Positions 16,901 through 25,198 of a stretch of DNA of 64,000 nt are shown piece after piece. The translations under genes and the position numbers were made by a program. This stretch comes from CAIYZT01 sp947461435 (GTDB lineage: Bacteria; Pseudomonadota; Alphaproteobacteria; Rhodobacterales; Rhodobacteraceae). Every line of letters begins with the position of its first letter. Within the stretch, counting starts at the first letter, position 1. The DNA is taken from positions 2,790,001 to 2,854,000 of the forward strand of contig OZ260083.1 in NCBI GenBank assembly GCA_965284435.1. Direction: 5' to 3'. Below the pieces are notes generated by a model. It saw only the letters and a program-made list of their open reading frames with translations, had not been told where the DNA came from and did not search any database.

Positions 16901-18151
16901 TCAGCCCACCACCCCCGCCACATCGCATACCGCGTGAAACAGCACATCCGTCCCCGCCGCCGCCCATTCGGGTGAAATCTCTTCCGCCTCGTTATGCGAA
17001 AGCCCGCCGACGCAGGGGCACATGATCATCACCGTGGGGGCCACGCGGTTGATCCAGCAGGCATCATGCCCGGCGCCGCTGATGATATCCATGTGCCGCA
17101 GGCCCAGCTTTTCGGCCGCGCCGCGCACCACACCCACCAAGCCGGGATCAAACGTCACCGGGTCGAAATGGCCGACCGCCTCGATCGAACATCCCAAGCC
17201 CAGTTCCGCCGAAACTGCCGCCGCGGCCCGCTCCACCTCGCCGCGCATTGCGTCCAGCTTGGTCTGATCGGGGCTGCGAATATCAACCGTAAAGATCACT
17301 TTGCCCGGAATCACATTGCGCGAATTCGGGAAAACCTTCACCTGCCCCACCGCGCCCACGGCGCCGGGTTGATGGCCCATGGCGATTTGATGCACCCGTT
17401 CGGTGATCCGCGCCATACCAAGGCCCGCATTCACCCGCATGTTCATCGGGGTCGATCCGGTATGCGCATCGCGGCCGGTCAAGGTAATTTCCAGCCACCA
17501 CAGACCCTGCCCGTGGGTGACGACGCCGATATCCTTGCCCTCGGCTTCCAGAATGGGCCCCTGTTCGATGTGCAGTTCCAGCATGGCATGCATCTTGCGC
17601 GCGCCAACCTTTTCGGGGCCCACCCAGCCGATCCGCTCCAGCTCGTCACCAAACCCCTTGCCGTCCATGTCGCGGCGGCCCTTGGCATAATCTTCCGTAT
17701 GAATGCCCGCAAAGACACCGCTGGCCAGCATCGCCGGCGCAAATCGGGCGCCCTCTTCGTTAGTCCAGTTGGTCACCACAATCGGGTGCCGCGTCTTGAT
17801 CCCCTGATCGTTCATGGTGCGCAGCACTTCCAAAGCGCCCAGAACCCCCAGCACGCCATCATATTTCCCGCCCGTGGGCTGGGTGTCCAGATGACTGCCC
17901 ATATAGACCGGCAGGGCCGAAGCGTCCTCGCCCGGGCGGGTGGCAAACATGTTGCCCATGCTGTCCACGCCCATCGACAGGCCAGCCGCCGTGCACCAGC
18001 GTTGAAACAGGTGGCGCCCTTCGCTATCGGCATCTGTCAGCGTTTGCCGATTGCAGCCCCCCGCCACGCCCGGCCCGATCAGCGCCATCTCTTCCAGACT
18101 GTCCCACAGCCGCGCCGAATTGATCCGCAGGTTCGCCCCCGGTGTCGCCAT
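16901..18151 (-). CDS. pydC: Zn-dependent amidohydrolase, beta-ureidopropionase/N-carbamoyl-amino-acid hydrolase
   Basis: A 416-residue M20-family amidase with the metal motifs MGSHLDTQPTGGKYDG (near residue 80), TNWTNEEGARFAPAM (near 125) and a late SGAGHDACWI. Family members release ammonia and carbon dioxide from N-carbamoyl-beta-alanine, the third step of the reductive pathway; close relatives act on allantoate or N-carbamoyl-L-amino acids. Position directly upstream of dihydropyrimidinase favours the ureidopropionase role. It is the first gene of the operon, with GGAG seven bases before the ATG and two RutR-like boxes further upstream. Confidence 0.9.
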   Translation of the reverse strand: MATPGANLRINSARLWDSLEEMALIGPGVAGGCNRQTLTDADSEGRHLFQRWCTAAGLSMGVDSMGNMFATRPGEDASALPVYMGSHLDTQPTGGKYDGVLGVLGALEVLRTMNDQGIKTRHPIVVTNWTNEEGARFAPAMLASGVFAGIHTEDYAKGRRDMDGKGFGDELERIGWVGPEKVGARKMHAMLELHIEQGPILEAEGKDIGVVTHGQGLWWLEITLTGRDAHTGSTPMNMRVNAGLGMARITERVHQIAMGHQPGAVGAVGQVKVFPNSRNVIPGKVIFTVDIRSPDQTKLDAMRGEVERAAAAVSAELGLGCSIEAVGHFDPVTFDPGLVGVVRGAAEKLGLRHMDIISGAGHDACWINRVAPTVMIMCPCVGGLSHNEAEEISPEWAAAGTDVLFHAVCDVAGVVG

Positions 18152-18208
18152 CTTCCGTCTCCCCGTCGCAGCGGCCGGGTCTTCATGCCCCTTGCCGCGA
18201 CTCGTTTC

Positions 18209-18224
18209 CTGACCGTATGGTCAA
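18209..18224. promoter_or_regulatory. RutR-like operator, box 1
   Basis: CTGACCGTATGGTCAA matches the known E. coli RutR palindrome (TTGACCAnnTGGTCAA) in its GACC-N4-GGTC core and flanks. It lies 58 bases upstream of the ureidopropionase start and 58 bases before the divergent TetR gene start, where it could control both promoters. Confidence 0.75.
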
Positions 18225-18242
18225 GGGGAAACGCACCACAAC

Positions 18243-18258
18243 CTGACCAAGCGGTCAA
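18243..18258. promoter_or_regulatory. RutR-like operator, box 2
   Basis: CTGACCAAGCGGTCAA repeats the GACC-N4-GGTC palindrome 34 bases from box 1, about three helical turns, so two dimers would bind on nearly the same DNA face. It ends 23 bases before the ATG at 18282, which supports that codon over the ATG at 18258 lying inside the box. Confidence 0.75.
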
Positions 18259-18281
18259 TGAAAATTTTGGGACAAGATCCG

Positions 18282-18938
18282 ATGTCCACCAGCGCCCAGC
18301 CCCTGCGCCGCCCAGTGGGCCGCCCCGTGCGCCGCAATGAGATTCGGCAGCAAAATGAAACGCTCATTTTGCAGGCAGCGGAAAAAGTCTTTGCCGAGGC
18401 CGGATTTGGCGGCGCAACGGTGCAGCTGATTGCCGATGTGGCCGGCCTGCCCAAAGCCAACCTGTTGTATTACTTCGCTTCAAAGGAAGATCTGTATCGC
18501 CGCGTCGTGCGCAATATCTTCGAGTTTTGGTTGCACGCGGCCGATAGTCTGGACAATGCCCCCGGCCCTGTCGAAGGCATCGGTGCCTATATTGACGCCA
18601 AGATGGAAATCTCGCGCCGTCATCCCGACGGATCCAAGGTCTGGGCCTCCGAGGTGATGCACGGCGCCCCGGTGATACAGGATTATCTGGAAACCACCCT
18701 GCGCGAATGGACAACCGGGCGCGCCGCCCTGATTCAGCGCTGGATCGACGAAGGCAAGATGGCGGCGGTGAACCCCGAACATCTGCTTTACATGCTTTGG
18801 GCCACCACGCAGCATTATGCCGACTTTGGCCACCAGATCGAAACCTTGAATGGGGGGCAACCGCTCAGCGATACGCAGTGGCGGGCGGCCAAGGAATCGG
18901 TCAAGACCATGATCCTGCGCGGCATCGGGGCCATCTGA
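18282..18938 (+). CDS. TetR-family regulator of the RutR group, divergent from the pyrimidine operon
   Basis: A 218-residue repressor. The helix-turn-helix lies at about residues 30-75 (VQLIADVAGLPKANLLYYF). The ligand domain carries RutR-like features: LHAADSLDN...IDAKMEISRRHPDGSKV and MLWATTQHYADF. RutR binds uracil or thymine and regulates pyrimidine degradation. The gene diverges from pydC across two boxes matching the RutR consensus, so self-regulation and control of the operon are likely. A second RutR homologue lies at 21418, so the two may share or divide ligands. Confidence 0.88.
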   Translation: MSTSAQPLRRPVGRPVRRNEIRQQNETLILQAAEKVFAEAGFGGATVQLIADVAGLPKANLLYYFASKEDLYRRVVRNIFEFWLHAADSLDNAPGPVEGIGAYIDAKMEISRRHPDGSKVWASEVMHGAPVIQDYLETTLREWTTGRAALIQRWIDEGKMAAVNPEHLLYMLWATTQHYADFGHQIETLNGGQPLSDTQWRAAKESVKTMILRGIGAI

Positions 18939-19049
18939 ACCCACCGGGGCTGATGCCCCAACATTTCCCTTTCCCTGCCGCCGATTTGTGGCCAATCTTG
19001 CCGCAAGACCCCCCGCAACCGCGCCCCGACACCGCACAGAAAGCCCGTC

Positions 19050-19511
19050 ATGACCGACCTTATCGCCCAACTGGAATCCGAAGCCCAAAAGCTGATCCTG
19101 CCGCGCTTTGATGAAACCGTGGCGCTGGATCTGGGCATGACCTTGGTGCGCCTTGCGGCGGGCAAGCCGGTTGTGATCAACATCCGCAGCGCCAACAGGG
19201 TGTTCTTCCACGCCGCGATGCCCGGATCGGCCCCGCTGAACGATCTGTGGGCCCGGCGCAAATCCAACACCGCCTTGATGTTTCAAGAGGCTTCTTTTCT
19301 GATCGTGCAGCGGCAAGCGGCCAAGAAACAGACGCTGGACCAACACGGGCTGTCCAACGACGATTTTGCCGATTCCGGCGGCGCGGTTCCGATTCGGGTT
19401 GCGGGCGTGGGCGTGGTGGCCGTGGCCACCGTTTCGGGCCTGCCGCAAGCGGAAGACCACGCGCTTGTCGTGTCGGCCCTGCGCGACATCTTGTCAAATC
19501 TGGCGGGTTGA
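19050..19511 (+). CDS. UPF0303/GlcG-HbpS (heme-degrading domain) family protein
   Basis: A 153-residue cytoplasmic protein of the DUF336-like fold, seen in LGMTLVRLAAGKPVVINIRS, FFHAAMPGSAPLNDLWARRK and the glycine-rich SGGAVPIRVAGVGVVAVATVSG. Members include UPF0303 proteins and the HbpS/GlcG group, some of which bind or degrade heme or bind small metabolites. Nothing in the neighbourhood identifies its ligand. It follows the TetR gene by 111 bases on the same strand and precedes the 28-residue membrane protein. Confidence 0.8.
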   Translation: MTDLIAQLESEAQKLILPRFDETVALDLGMTLVRLAAGKPVVINIRSANRVFFHAAMPGSAPLNDLWARRKSNTALMFQEASFLIVQRQAAKKQTLDQHGLSNDDFADSGGAVPIRVAGVGVVAVATVSGLPQAEDHALVVSALRDILSNLAG

Positions 19512-19560
19512 AAACCGCCGATCCTTTCTTATCTGTTGCCCACCCCAGCAGGAGAAAGAC

Positions 19561-19647
19561 ATGTTCAAAGGATTGACCCGCTCGCTTGCCATCATCATGG
19601 CATTGATCGTCGTTGCCCCCTACCTGATCATCGTCGCCGTCGAATAA
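19561..19647 (+). CDS. 28-residue single-span membrane microprotein
   Basis: The frame encodes MFKGLTRSLAIIMALIVVAP and eight more mostly hydrophobic residues, ending VE. It has a basic amino end and one transmembrane helix. A textbook ribosome site, GGAG with seven bases to the ATG (AGCAGGAGAAAGACATG), and the clean helix make it a likely gene despite its size. It lies 49 bases after the UPF0303 gene and may be cotranscribed. Function unknown; membrane microproteins often modulate transporters or kinases. Confidence 0.6.
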   Translation: MFKGLTRSLAIIMALIVVAPYLIIVAVE

Positions 19648-19661
19648 GGCGTCATGACAGC

Positions 19662-19687
19662 AAGGTCAGGGCGGCGGCCCTGACCTT
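19662..19687. terminator. Hairpin between convergent genes, possible bidirectional terminator
   Basis: A perfect ten-base-pair stem (AAGGTCAGGG with CCCTGACCTT, loop CGGCGG) lies between the microprotein and the convergent M23/RTX gene and includes part of the latter's stop codon. Neither side has a clear T run, so its terminator role is likely by position but not certain. Confidence 0.55.
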
Positions 19688-20885
19688 AAAACAGAAAATC
19701 GCCCGCCCCCAGATCACCCGCCGCCACGCCCTCCAGCGTGATCGTCAATCCGCCGACCACAATCCGCGCGCCACGGGCGGTGGCGGTGATGGCAAGATCA
19801 CCCAGACCCGCCGCCAGATCCTTGAGATCAATGCGGTCCGTGCCGTCCTCGAAATCCAAAATGCTGGCCTGCCCTTTCGAACCGCTGACAAATCGAAACA
19901 CATCGCGCGCATCGTCGCCGTCCCTATCTGACTGACTGGGCAAGGGGCAGGACCAGCCCATCATCACATCCCCTTGTCCGGCGCTGATCAGCGTGTCGGC
20001 GCCCAGACCGCCCTGCAAATCATCGCGCTGGCCCGGCACGCCGTTCAGCCAATCATCCCCCGCGTCCCCATAAATCTCATCGCCGCCCTTGCCCCCGGTC
20101 AGCCGGTCCTGCCCGCTGCCCCCGGCCAAAAGATCGTTGCCGCTGCCGCCTTGCAGGCTGTCGTTGCCCTCCAGCCCAAAAGCCTCGATGGGCCGCGATC
20201 CGCTGACCACCAACCGATCATCGCCCTGCCCGTCATACCACCGATCGCGCCCCGACGACGCGGTCATGAAACACTCCGAGGTGAAGGCGCGTATGTATTC
20301 CCGCCCCGCCCGCGTTGCATCCACCTCGCCCGTCAAAACCACCGATGTGATCTGCCCCTGCGCATCAAACGTCACCGACTGTGCCGCCTCCACTTCGGCA
20401 TCAAGGGCCGAACCGCCGCTCAGGTTGACACCAGCCGCCCAGCTGGGGGCGTCAAACAGTTCGAAATGCAGATGAACGGCGTAAGTGCCGCCACTGGCCC
20501 CGATCTGGCCCACCGCTTGGCCCGCAGCAACCGACAGGTTGCTGCCAAAATTATCGGCCGTGGCCAAATGCGCATAAAGGCTGAACAAATGGGTCCGCCC
20601 GTCCGCCGCCGCGCCATGATCAATGATCACCGTGTTGCCATAGCCTGACATCACCCCGTCGAACACCACCTGCCCCGCGCCAAAAGCAAAGGCCATGTCG
20701 CCCGGCATCTCGCCGCCCTCGCGGTTCCAATCCTCGCCCAGATGATAGCGCCCGTTCTCATGGTAAAAAGAGGTGCCCCCCGACCCCGGATAGGCATACC
20801 AGGCATCGTCGCCCTGCCCGATCGTGGCCTGACCAGAGCCAACGGGTGTTTGCCACAGCGGCGCTATTTTTGGCCCTTGGGTCAT
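19686..20885 (-). CDS. Secreted M23 peptidoglycan endopeptidase with RTX repeats
   Basis: A 399-residue protein without a Sec signal. Residues 30-150 form an M23 (LytM/lysostaphin-type) zinc peptidase domain with the ligands H48xxxD52 (HLGED) and H138-L-H140 (HLHFEL), plus H106 in LYAHL. Residues about 225-330 are glycine/aspartate RTX calcium-binding repeats (GNDSLQGGSGNDLLAGGSGQ). The end (LGAGDFLF) resembles type I secretion signals. It is predicted to leave the cell through a type I exporter and cut peptide cross-links in cell walls, its own or those of other bacteria. No exporter gene is nearby. Confidence 0.85.
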   Translation of the reverse strand: MTQGPKIAPLWQTPVGSGQATIGQGDDAWYAYPGSGGTSFYHENGRYHLGEDWNREGGEMPGDMAFAFGAGQVVFDGVMSGYGNTVIIDHGAAADGRTHLFSLYAHLATADNFGSNLSVAAGQAVGQIGASGGTYAVHLHFELFDAPSWAAGVNLSGGSALDAEVEAAQSVTFDAQGQITSVVLTGEVDATRAGREYIRAFTSECFMTASSGRDRWYDGQGDDRLVVSGSRPIEAFGLEGNDSLQGGSGNDLLAGGSGQDRLTGGKGGDEIYGDAGDDWLNGVPGQRDDLQGGLGADTLISAGQGDVMMGWSCPLPSQSDRDGDDARDVFRFVSGSKGQASILDFEDGTDRIDLKDLAAGLGDLAITATARGARIVVGGLTITLEGVAAGDLGAGDFLF

Positions 20886-20914
20886 CTCATCCCCCCATCT
20901 CGCCGCCCCTGCCC

Positions 20915-21223
20915 TTACGGGGCTTGGGTCTGCGCGGGTTCTTTCATCTCCACCTCGACAAAGGCCATCGGCAGCAATCCGCCATTGACCACATTATGCT
21001 CGACCCCCTCGCTGCGCCGATACGATGTGCCCGCCGGCACCAAAACCTCGCGCACTGCGCCGCCCGGATCGTGCAAATGCATCAGACAATCGGTCAGCGT
21101 GATGATCACATAATCATGCCCGTGCCGATGCCACCCGGTTTGCGCCCCCGGCGCAAAATCAAACCGCGTCACGCGGACACGCTCGTCATCCACCATCACT
21201 TGGGCAGTGCAATTCTCAGCCAA
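20915..21223 (-). CDS. Small cupin-domain protein
   Basis: A 102-residue single-cupin protein with the metal motif GWHRHGHDYVII near residues 30-41 and EGVEHNVVNGG near 72-82. I place the start at the TTG at 21223, which has GGAGGAGGACAAG directly upstream; earlier in-frame starts would add an arginine-rich tail with no ribosome site. The protein is divergent from the second RutR homologue. The small-molecule ligand or reaction is unknown; small cupins next to pyrimidine regulators may act on a catabolic intermediate. Confidence 0.75.
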   Translation of the reverse strand: MAENCTAQVMVDDERVRVTRFDFAPGAQTGWHRHGHDYVIITLTDCLMHLHDPGGAVREVLVPAGTSYRRSEGVEHNVVNGGLLPMAFVEVEMKEPAQTQAP

Positions 21224-21320
21224 CTTGTCCTCCTCCTCGCGCCGCGCGCGTGAATCATCGTCCTGCGCGGCCGCTTTGGCCAAGGATTGCAGAATTCTGC
21301 GGCGGCTCCCAGACAAAACT

Positions 21321-21344
21321 CGGCCCCGGTCCGCGCCGGGGCCG
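21321..21344 (-). terminator. Terminator-like hairpin in the leader of the cupin gene
   Basis: A nine-base-pair stem (CGGCCCCGG with CCGGGGCCG, six-base loop) is followed on the minus strand by AGTTTTGTCT. It lies about 100 bases upstream of the cupin start, inside its probable leader, so it could act as an attenuator or simply insulate the divergent promoter. Confidence 0.45.
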
Positions 21345-21417
21345 CCGATCGCCATTTGCCCAATGCTGAATTCTCTGCCAAGCTGACCGTCAAACAGGCA
21401 ACCACCCACCGGATCAG

Positions 21418-22026
21418 ATGACCAAACCGCGCACGCGTATACAGGAAAAGAATTCCGCCACCATCCTGGAGGCGGCCCTGGATGTCTTTTCAAAACAGGG
21501 GTTTCGCGGCGCCACCCTAGATCAGATCGCCGATGTGGCGGGCCTGTCCAAACCCAATTTGCTGTACTATTTCCCCTCCAAGGAAGCGGTGCACAAGGCC
21601 CTGCTGGAACGGCTGCTGCGCACCTGGCTGGATCCGCTGCGCGCCTTGGATCCCAAGGGCGATCCCTTAGCCGAAATCATGGCCTATGTGCGCCGCAAGT
21701 TGGAATTGTCGCGCGATTATCCGCGCGAAAGCCGCCTGTTTGCCAACGAGATCCTGCAAGGGGCCCCCCGCATCATGGAGGCGATTTCGGGCGATCTGAA
21801 AACCTTGGTTGATGAAAAAGCCGCCGTGATGGAGCGGTGGATGTCCGAGGGCCGATTGGCCCGCGTGCCGCCCCATCATCTGATCTTCTCGATCTGGGCG
21901 CTGACGCAGCACTATGCCGATTTCGATGTTCAGGTGCGCGCGGTTCTGGGCACCGGCCATGATCCCTTTACCGAAGCGGGCGCGTTTTTGGAGACGCTAT
22001 TTGACCGCCTGCTTCGGGCCGCCTGA
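21418..22026 (+). CDS. rutR: RutR-like TetR-family pyrimidine regulator
   Basis: A 202-residue TetR-family protein whose features follow E. coli RutR closely: helix-turn-helix QIADVAGLSKPNLLYYFPSK near residues 37-56, then KLELSRDYPRESRLF, GDLKTLVDEKAAVMERW and IWALTQHYADF. In E. coli this architecture binds uracil and releases DNA. Only a half-site (CTGACC) is seen upstream of this gene, while full boxes lie at 18.2 kb, so it may regulate the pyrimidine operon in trans. It is divergent from the cupin gene. Confidence 0.9.
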   Translation: MTKPRTRIQEKNSATILEAALDVFSKQGFRGATLDQIADVAGLSKPNLLYYFPSKEAVHKALLERLLRTWLDPLRALDPKGDPLAEIMAYVRRKLELSRDYPRESRLFANEILQGAPRIMEAISGDLKTLVDEKAAVMERWMSEGRLARVPPHHLIFSIWALTQHYADFDVQVRAVLGTGHDPFTEAGAFLETLFDRLLRAA

Positions 22027-22138
22027 CGCCGCCGTGGTGAATGTCCGCTGGACGTTCAGATGCCGTCGGTGTAATCGGCTCTCTTGTTCATGACCCCGGT
22101 CAAGGATTCCCAGTGCCAAAACTTTATGAGGCGATGCA

Positions 22139-24046
22139 GTGACTGCCACCACTGGACAGCCCACCCCCGTTCCGCCGGACGGTGAGCATCCGCCAGCAAA
22201 CAACCTGTGGAAACTGGTACTGGGCTGTATTGGCGTCGTTTACGGCGACATCGGAACCAGCCCACTTTACGCCATGCGCGAATCCTTGCACGCCGCCAGC
22301 CACGACGGGCTGACCCGCGGCGAGGTGATCGGCGTCATTTCCCTGCTGATCTGGACGCTGATCTTGATCGTCACGGTCAAATACGTCCTGCTGATCATGC
22401 GGGCCGACAACCGCGGCGAAGGCGGCACCTTGTCGCTCGTGGCTTTGGTGCAACAGGCGCTGAAACGGCGTCCGGCCTGGCTTTTGAGCATCGGCGTGAT
22501 CGGCATCTCGCTGTTCTTTGGGGATGCGATGATCACCCCCGCCATGTCGGTTCTCTCCGCGGTCGAGGGCATGTCGCTCGTGACCCCCGCGTTTCATCCC
22601 TATGTCGTGCCCGTCACCTTGGTGATCATCCTGTGCCTTTTCTTGTTTCAAAGTCAGGGCACCGAACGGGTGGCGATTCTGTTTGGGCCGATCATGGTGG
22701 TCTGGTTCTTGACCATCTCGGCGATGGGTCTGCGCCACGTCGGCGATGATCTTGAGATTTTGAAGGCCCTCAATCCGCAATATGCCGCCGGATTTCTGGC
22801 CTATAACGGTTGGGGCAGCCTGATTGTTCTGGGCTCTGTGTTTCTGGCCGTCACTGGGGGCGAGGCGCTTTATGCCGATATGGGGCATTTCGGGCGCAAG
22901 CCGATCCGCATGGCGTGGGGCTTTCTTGTCTTCCCGTCGCTGGCGCTGTCCTATCTGGGACAAGGCGCGCTCGTGCTGCACAATCCGGGCGCTGCGACAA
23001 ATCCCTTCTTCCTGATGGCCCCAGATTGGGCGCTGCTGCCTGTGGTTCTTTTGGCGACCGCCGCCACCGTCATCGCCTCGCAGGCCGTGATTTCGGGGGC
23101 CTTTTCGATGATGCAACAGGCCGTTCAAATGGGCCTTTTGCCGCGCCTTGAAATTCGCCACACCTCGGAAACCCAACTGGGACAGATCTTCTTGCCCCGG
23201 GTCAACATGATCTTGATGATTGGTGTCTTGGCCCTTGTCGTGGCCTTCGGCACCTCGACCAGCCTCGCCTCGGCCTACGGCATCGCGGTAACGGGCGATA
23301 TGGTGATCACCTCCATTCTGGCGATCGTGTTGTTCCGAAAGCTCTGGAACTGGCCGATCTGGCTGGTGGCGGGCGTCATGCTGCCGATCTTGGGGATCGA
23401 GCTGTTGTTCCTGACGGCCAACTTCATCAAATTTGTCGACGGCGGTTATGTGCCGGTCATGCTGTCTGCCACCATGTGCCTGCTGATCTACACCTGGATC
23501 AAGGCCACCGCCTATGTCGCACGCAAAAGCCACGATTCGGCGGTCGCTTTGCCGCAGTTGATCAAGATGCTGGAAAAATCCCACCCGATCGAGGTGCCCG
23601 GCACAGCGGTTTTCCTGACACAAGACCCTGAAACCGCCCCCTCGGCCTTGCTGCACAACCTCAAACACAACCGCGTTCTGCACGCCCAGAACTTCATCGT
23701 CACGGTCTCGGTCACCACAACCCCCACCGTCCCCGACGCCAAACGCATCCAGCTGGAGCGGTTGTCAGACAATTTCCTGCGGGTAAAACTCTACTTCGGC
23801 TATATGGAAACCCCAAACGTGCCCAAGGCTCTGGCCTTGGCCCGCCGCCGGGGCGAGAAGTTTGACATCATGACAACTTCCTTCTTCCTGAACCGCCGCT
23901 CGTTCCGGCCCGCCCGCAATCAGGGCCTGCCGTTCTGGCAAGAACGCCTGTTCATCGCCATGTCAAAATCCGCCTCCGACGCGACCGCGTTTTACTGCCT
24001 GCCGTCAAACCGTGTCGTTGAAATGGGCCAGCAAATCTCGATTTGA
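22139..24046 (+). CDS. kup: Kup-type low-affinity potassium transporter
   Basis: A 635-residue integral membrane protein of the KUP/HAK/KT family, which takes up potassium with protons. The opening GCIGVVYGDIGTSPLYAMRE is the family signature; about twelve helices follow, then a cytoplasmic tail of about 180 residues. Full length. The start is a GTG with GAGG seven bases upstream. It stands alone after rutR, with no shared operon evident. Confidence 0.95.
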   Translation: MTATTGQPTPVPPDGEHPPANNLWKLVLGCIGVVYGDIGTSPLYAMRESLHAASHDGLTRGEVIGVISLLIWTLILIVTVKYVLLIMRADNRGEGGTLSLVALVQQALKRRPAWLLSIGVIGISLFFGDAMITPAMSVLSAVEGMSLVTPAFHPYVVPVTLVIILCLFLFQSQGTERVAILFGPIMVVWFLTISAMGLRHVGDDLEILKALNPQYAAGFLAYNGWGSLIVLGSVFLAVTGGEALYADMGHFGRKPIRMAWGFLVFPSLALSYLGQGALVLHNPGAATNPFFLMAPDWALLPVVLLATAATVIASQAVISGAFSMMQQAVQMGLLPRLEIRHTSETQLGQIFLPRVNMILMIGVLALVVAFGTSTSLASAYGIAVTGDMVITSILAIVLFRKLWNWPIWLVAGVMLPILGIELLFLTANFIKFVDGGYVPVMLSATMCLLIYTWIKATAYVARKSHDSAVALPQLIKMLEKSHPIEVPGTAVFLTQDPETAPSALLHNLKHNRVLHAQNFIVTVSVTTTPTVPDAKRIQLERLSDNFLRVKLYFGYMETPNVPKALALARRRGEKFDIMTTSFFLNRRSFRPARNQGLPFWQERLFIAMSKSASDATAFYCLPSNRVVEMGQQISI

Positions 24047-24082
24047 TCGCGGGCGCCCTTATCGCAAGGGGCGCGGGGCGCC

Positions 24083-25084
24083 TCAGGCCACGGCCAGCAT
24101 CGGCGCCAGAACCTCGGCGGCAATCTTGTGGCTTTCCAATCGCTTGGCGGGGTCGTGCATCATCCCGGTGACCAGAACCTCGTCGGGCTGATAGCGCGCG
24201 ATCAAATCCGCGATCTGCCCCCGCACCGTTTGCGCGCTGCCCACCGCCGAACAGGACAGCGCCCCTTCGACCTCGCGCAGCATCGCGCCGGGCACCTCTG
24301 ACAGGTCGGATTGGGGCGCGGGCAAGGGCCCGGCACGGCCCATCCGCAGCCGCGCAAAGGCCAAGATCTGCGAGGATCGCAGAAACAACGCCTCTTCGTC
24401 GGTCTGCGCCGCGCAAACCCCCATCGCCATCATGAAATACGGCCGCGCCAGAAACTGCGACGGGCGAAAGGTGGCCCGGTAGGTTTCGGCGGCCTGCGCC
24501 AAAAGCTGCGGCGCAAAATGGCTGGCAAAGGCATAGGGCAGGCCCAGATACGCCGCCAATTGCGCGCCGTACAGGCTGCTGCCCAAAATCCAGACCGGCA
24601 CCTGCGTGCCCTCGCCCGGAAATGCGCGCACCCGCGCCGCGGGATCGGGGGCATCCAGATAGCCGATCAACTCCAGCACATCTTGGGGAAATTGATCCGA
24701 AGACTCCATGTTGCGCCGCAGCGCGCGCATCGTCAGCCCATCCGTCCCCGGGGCACGCCCCAGACCCAGATCAATCCGTCCGGGATACAAGGTTTCCAAG
24801 GTGCCAAACGCCTCGGCCACCTGCAAGGGCGCGTGGTTTGGCAGCATGATTCCGCCCGATCCCACCCGAATGGACTTGGTCCCGCCCGCAACAAAGCCAA
24901 CCACCACCGCCGTCGCCGCACTGGCAATCCCCGGCATGTTGTGATGCTCGGCCAGCCAAAAGCGATGATAGCCCCAGCTTTCGGCCGCCTGCGCCAGCGC
25001 CAAGGTGCTGGCAAGGGCTTGCGCCGTGCTCGACCCCTCGGGCACGGGGGCAAGATCAAGGACAGAGTAATGTTGCACTGGCAT
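24083..25084 (-). CDS. LLM-class flavin-dependent oxidoreductase (luciferase-like)
   Basis: A 333-residue luciferase-like monooxygenase. The family's opening (YSVLDLAPVPEGSS), FWLAEHHNMPGIAS near residue 42, GSGGIMLPNHAPLQVAEAFG near 75 and YPGRIDLGLGRAPGTD near 100 match the YhbW/MsnO8-type subgroup. Such enzymes use reduced flavin and oxygen; the substrate is not predictable. The pyrimidine genes nearby recall RutA, which is also luciferase-like, but this protein is of another subgroup and the pathway here is reductive, so a RutA role is not supported. Confidence 0.85.
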   Translation of the reverse strand: MPVQHYSVLDLAPVPEGSSTAQALASTLALAQAAESWGYHRFWLAEHHNMPGIASAATAVVVGFVAGGTKSIRVGSGGIMLPNHAPLQVAEAFGTLETLYPGRIDLGLGRAPGTDGLTMRALRRNMESSDQFPQDVLELIGYLDAPDPAARVRAFPGEGTQVPVWILGSSLYGAQLAAYLGLPYAFASHFAPQLLAQAAETYRATFRPSQFLARPYFMMAMGVCAAQTDEEALFLRSSQILAFARLRMGRAGPLPAPQSDLSEVPGAMLREVEGALSCSAVGSAQTVRGQIADLIARYQPDEVLVTGMMHDPAKRLESHKIAAEVLAPMLAVA

Positions 25085-25198
25085 CGGGCCCTTCCATTCA
25101 GCGTTCCGCGCAGTTTGTGCCCCAAGGCGGGCGGGCGCAATGGCAAAAGGCCGGGGCAGCGCCCCGGCCCTTCGCTGGATGTCCGAACCGGCCCCGGC

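Noticed and set aside
22091..22102. TGACCCCGGTCA upstream of kup as a RutR box
   Set aside because: The half-sites are two bases apart instead of four and the palindrome is imperfect; spacing does not fit RutR.
22124..23683. 519-codon open frame antisense to kup
   Set aside because: It mirrors the kup coding frame; composition is histidine/glutamine/arginine-rich, typical of antisense frames in high-GC DNA, and no ribosome site or family is seen.
24083..25084. Flavin oxidoreductase as RutA of an oxidative uracil pathway
   Set aside because: Motifs fit a YhbW-type luciferase-like protein, and no other rut genes are present; the pathway genes here are reductive.
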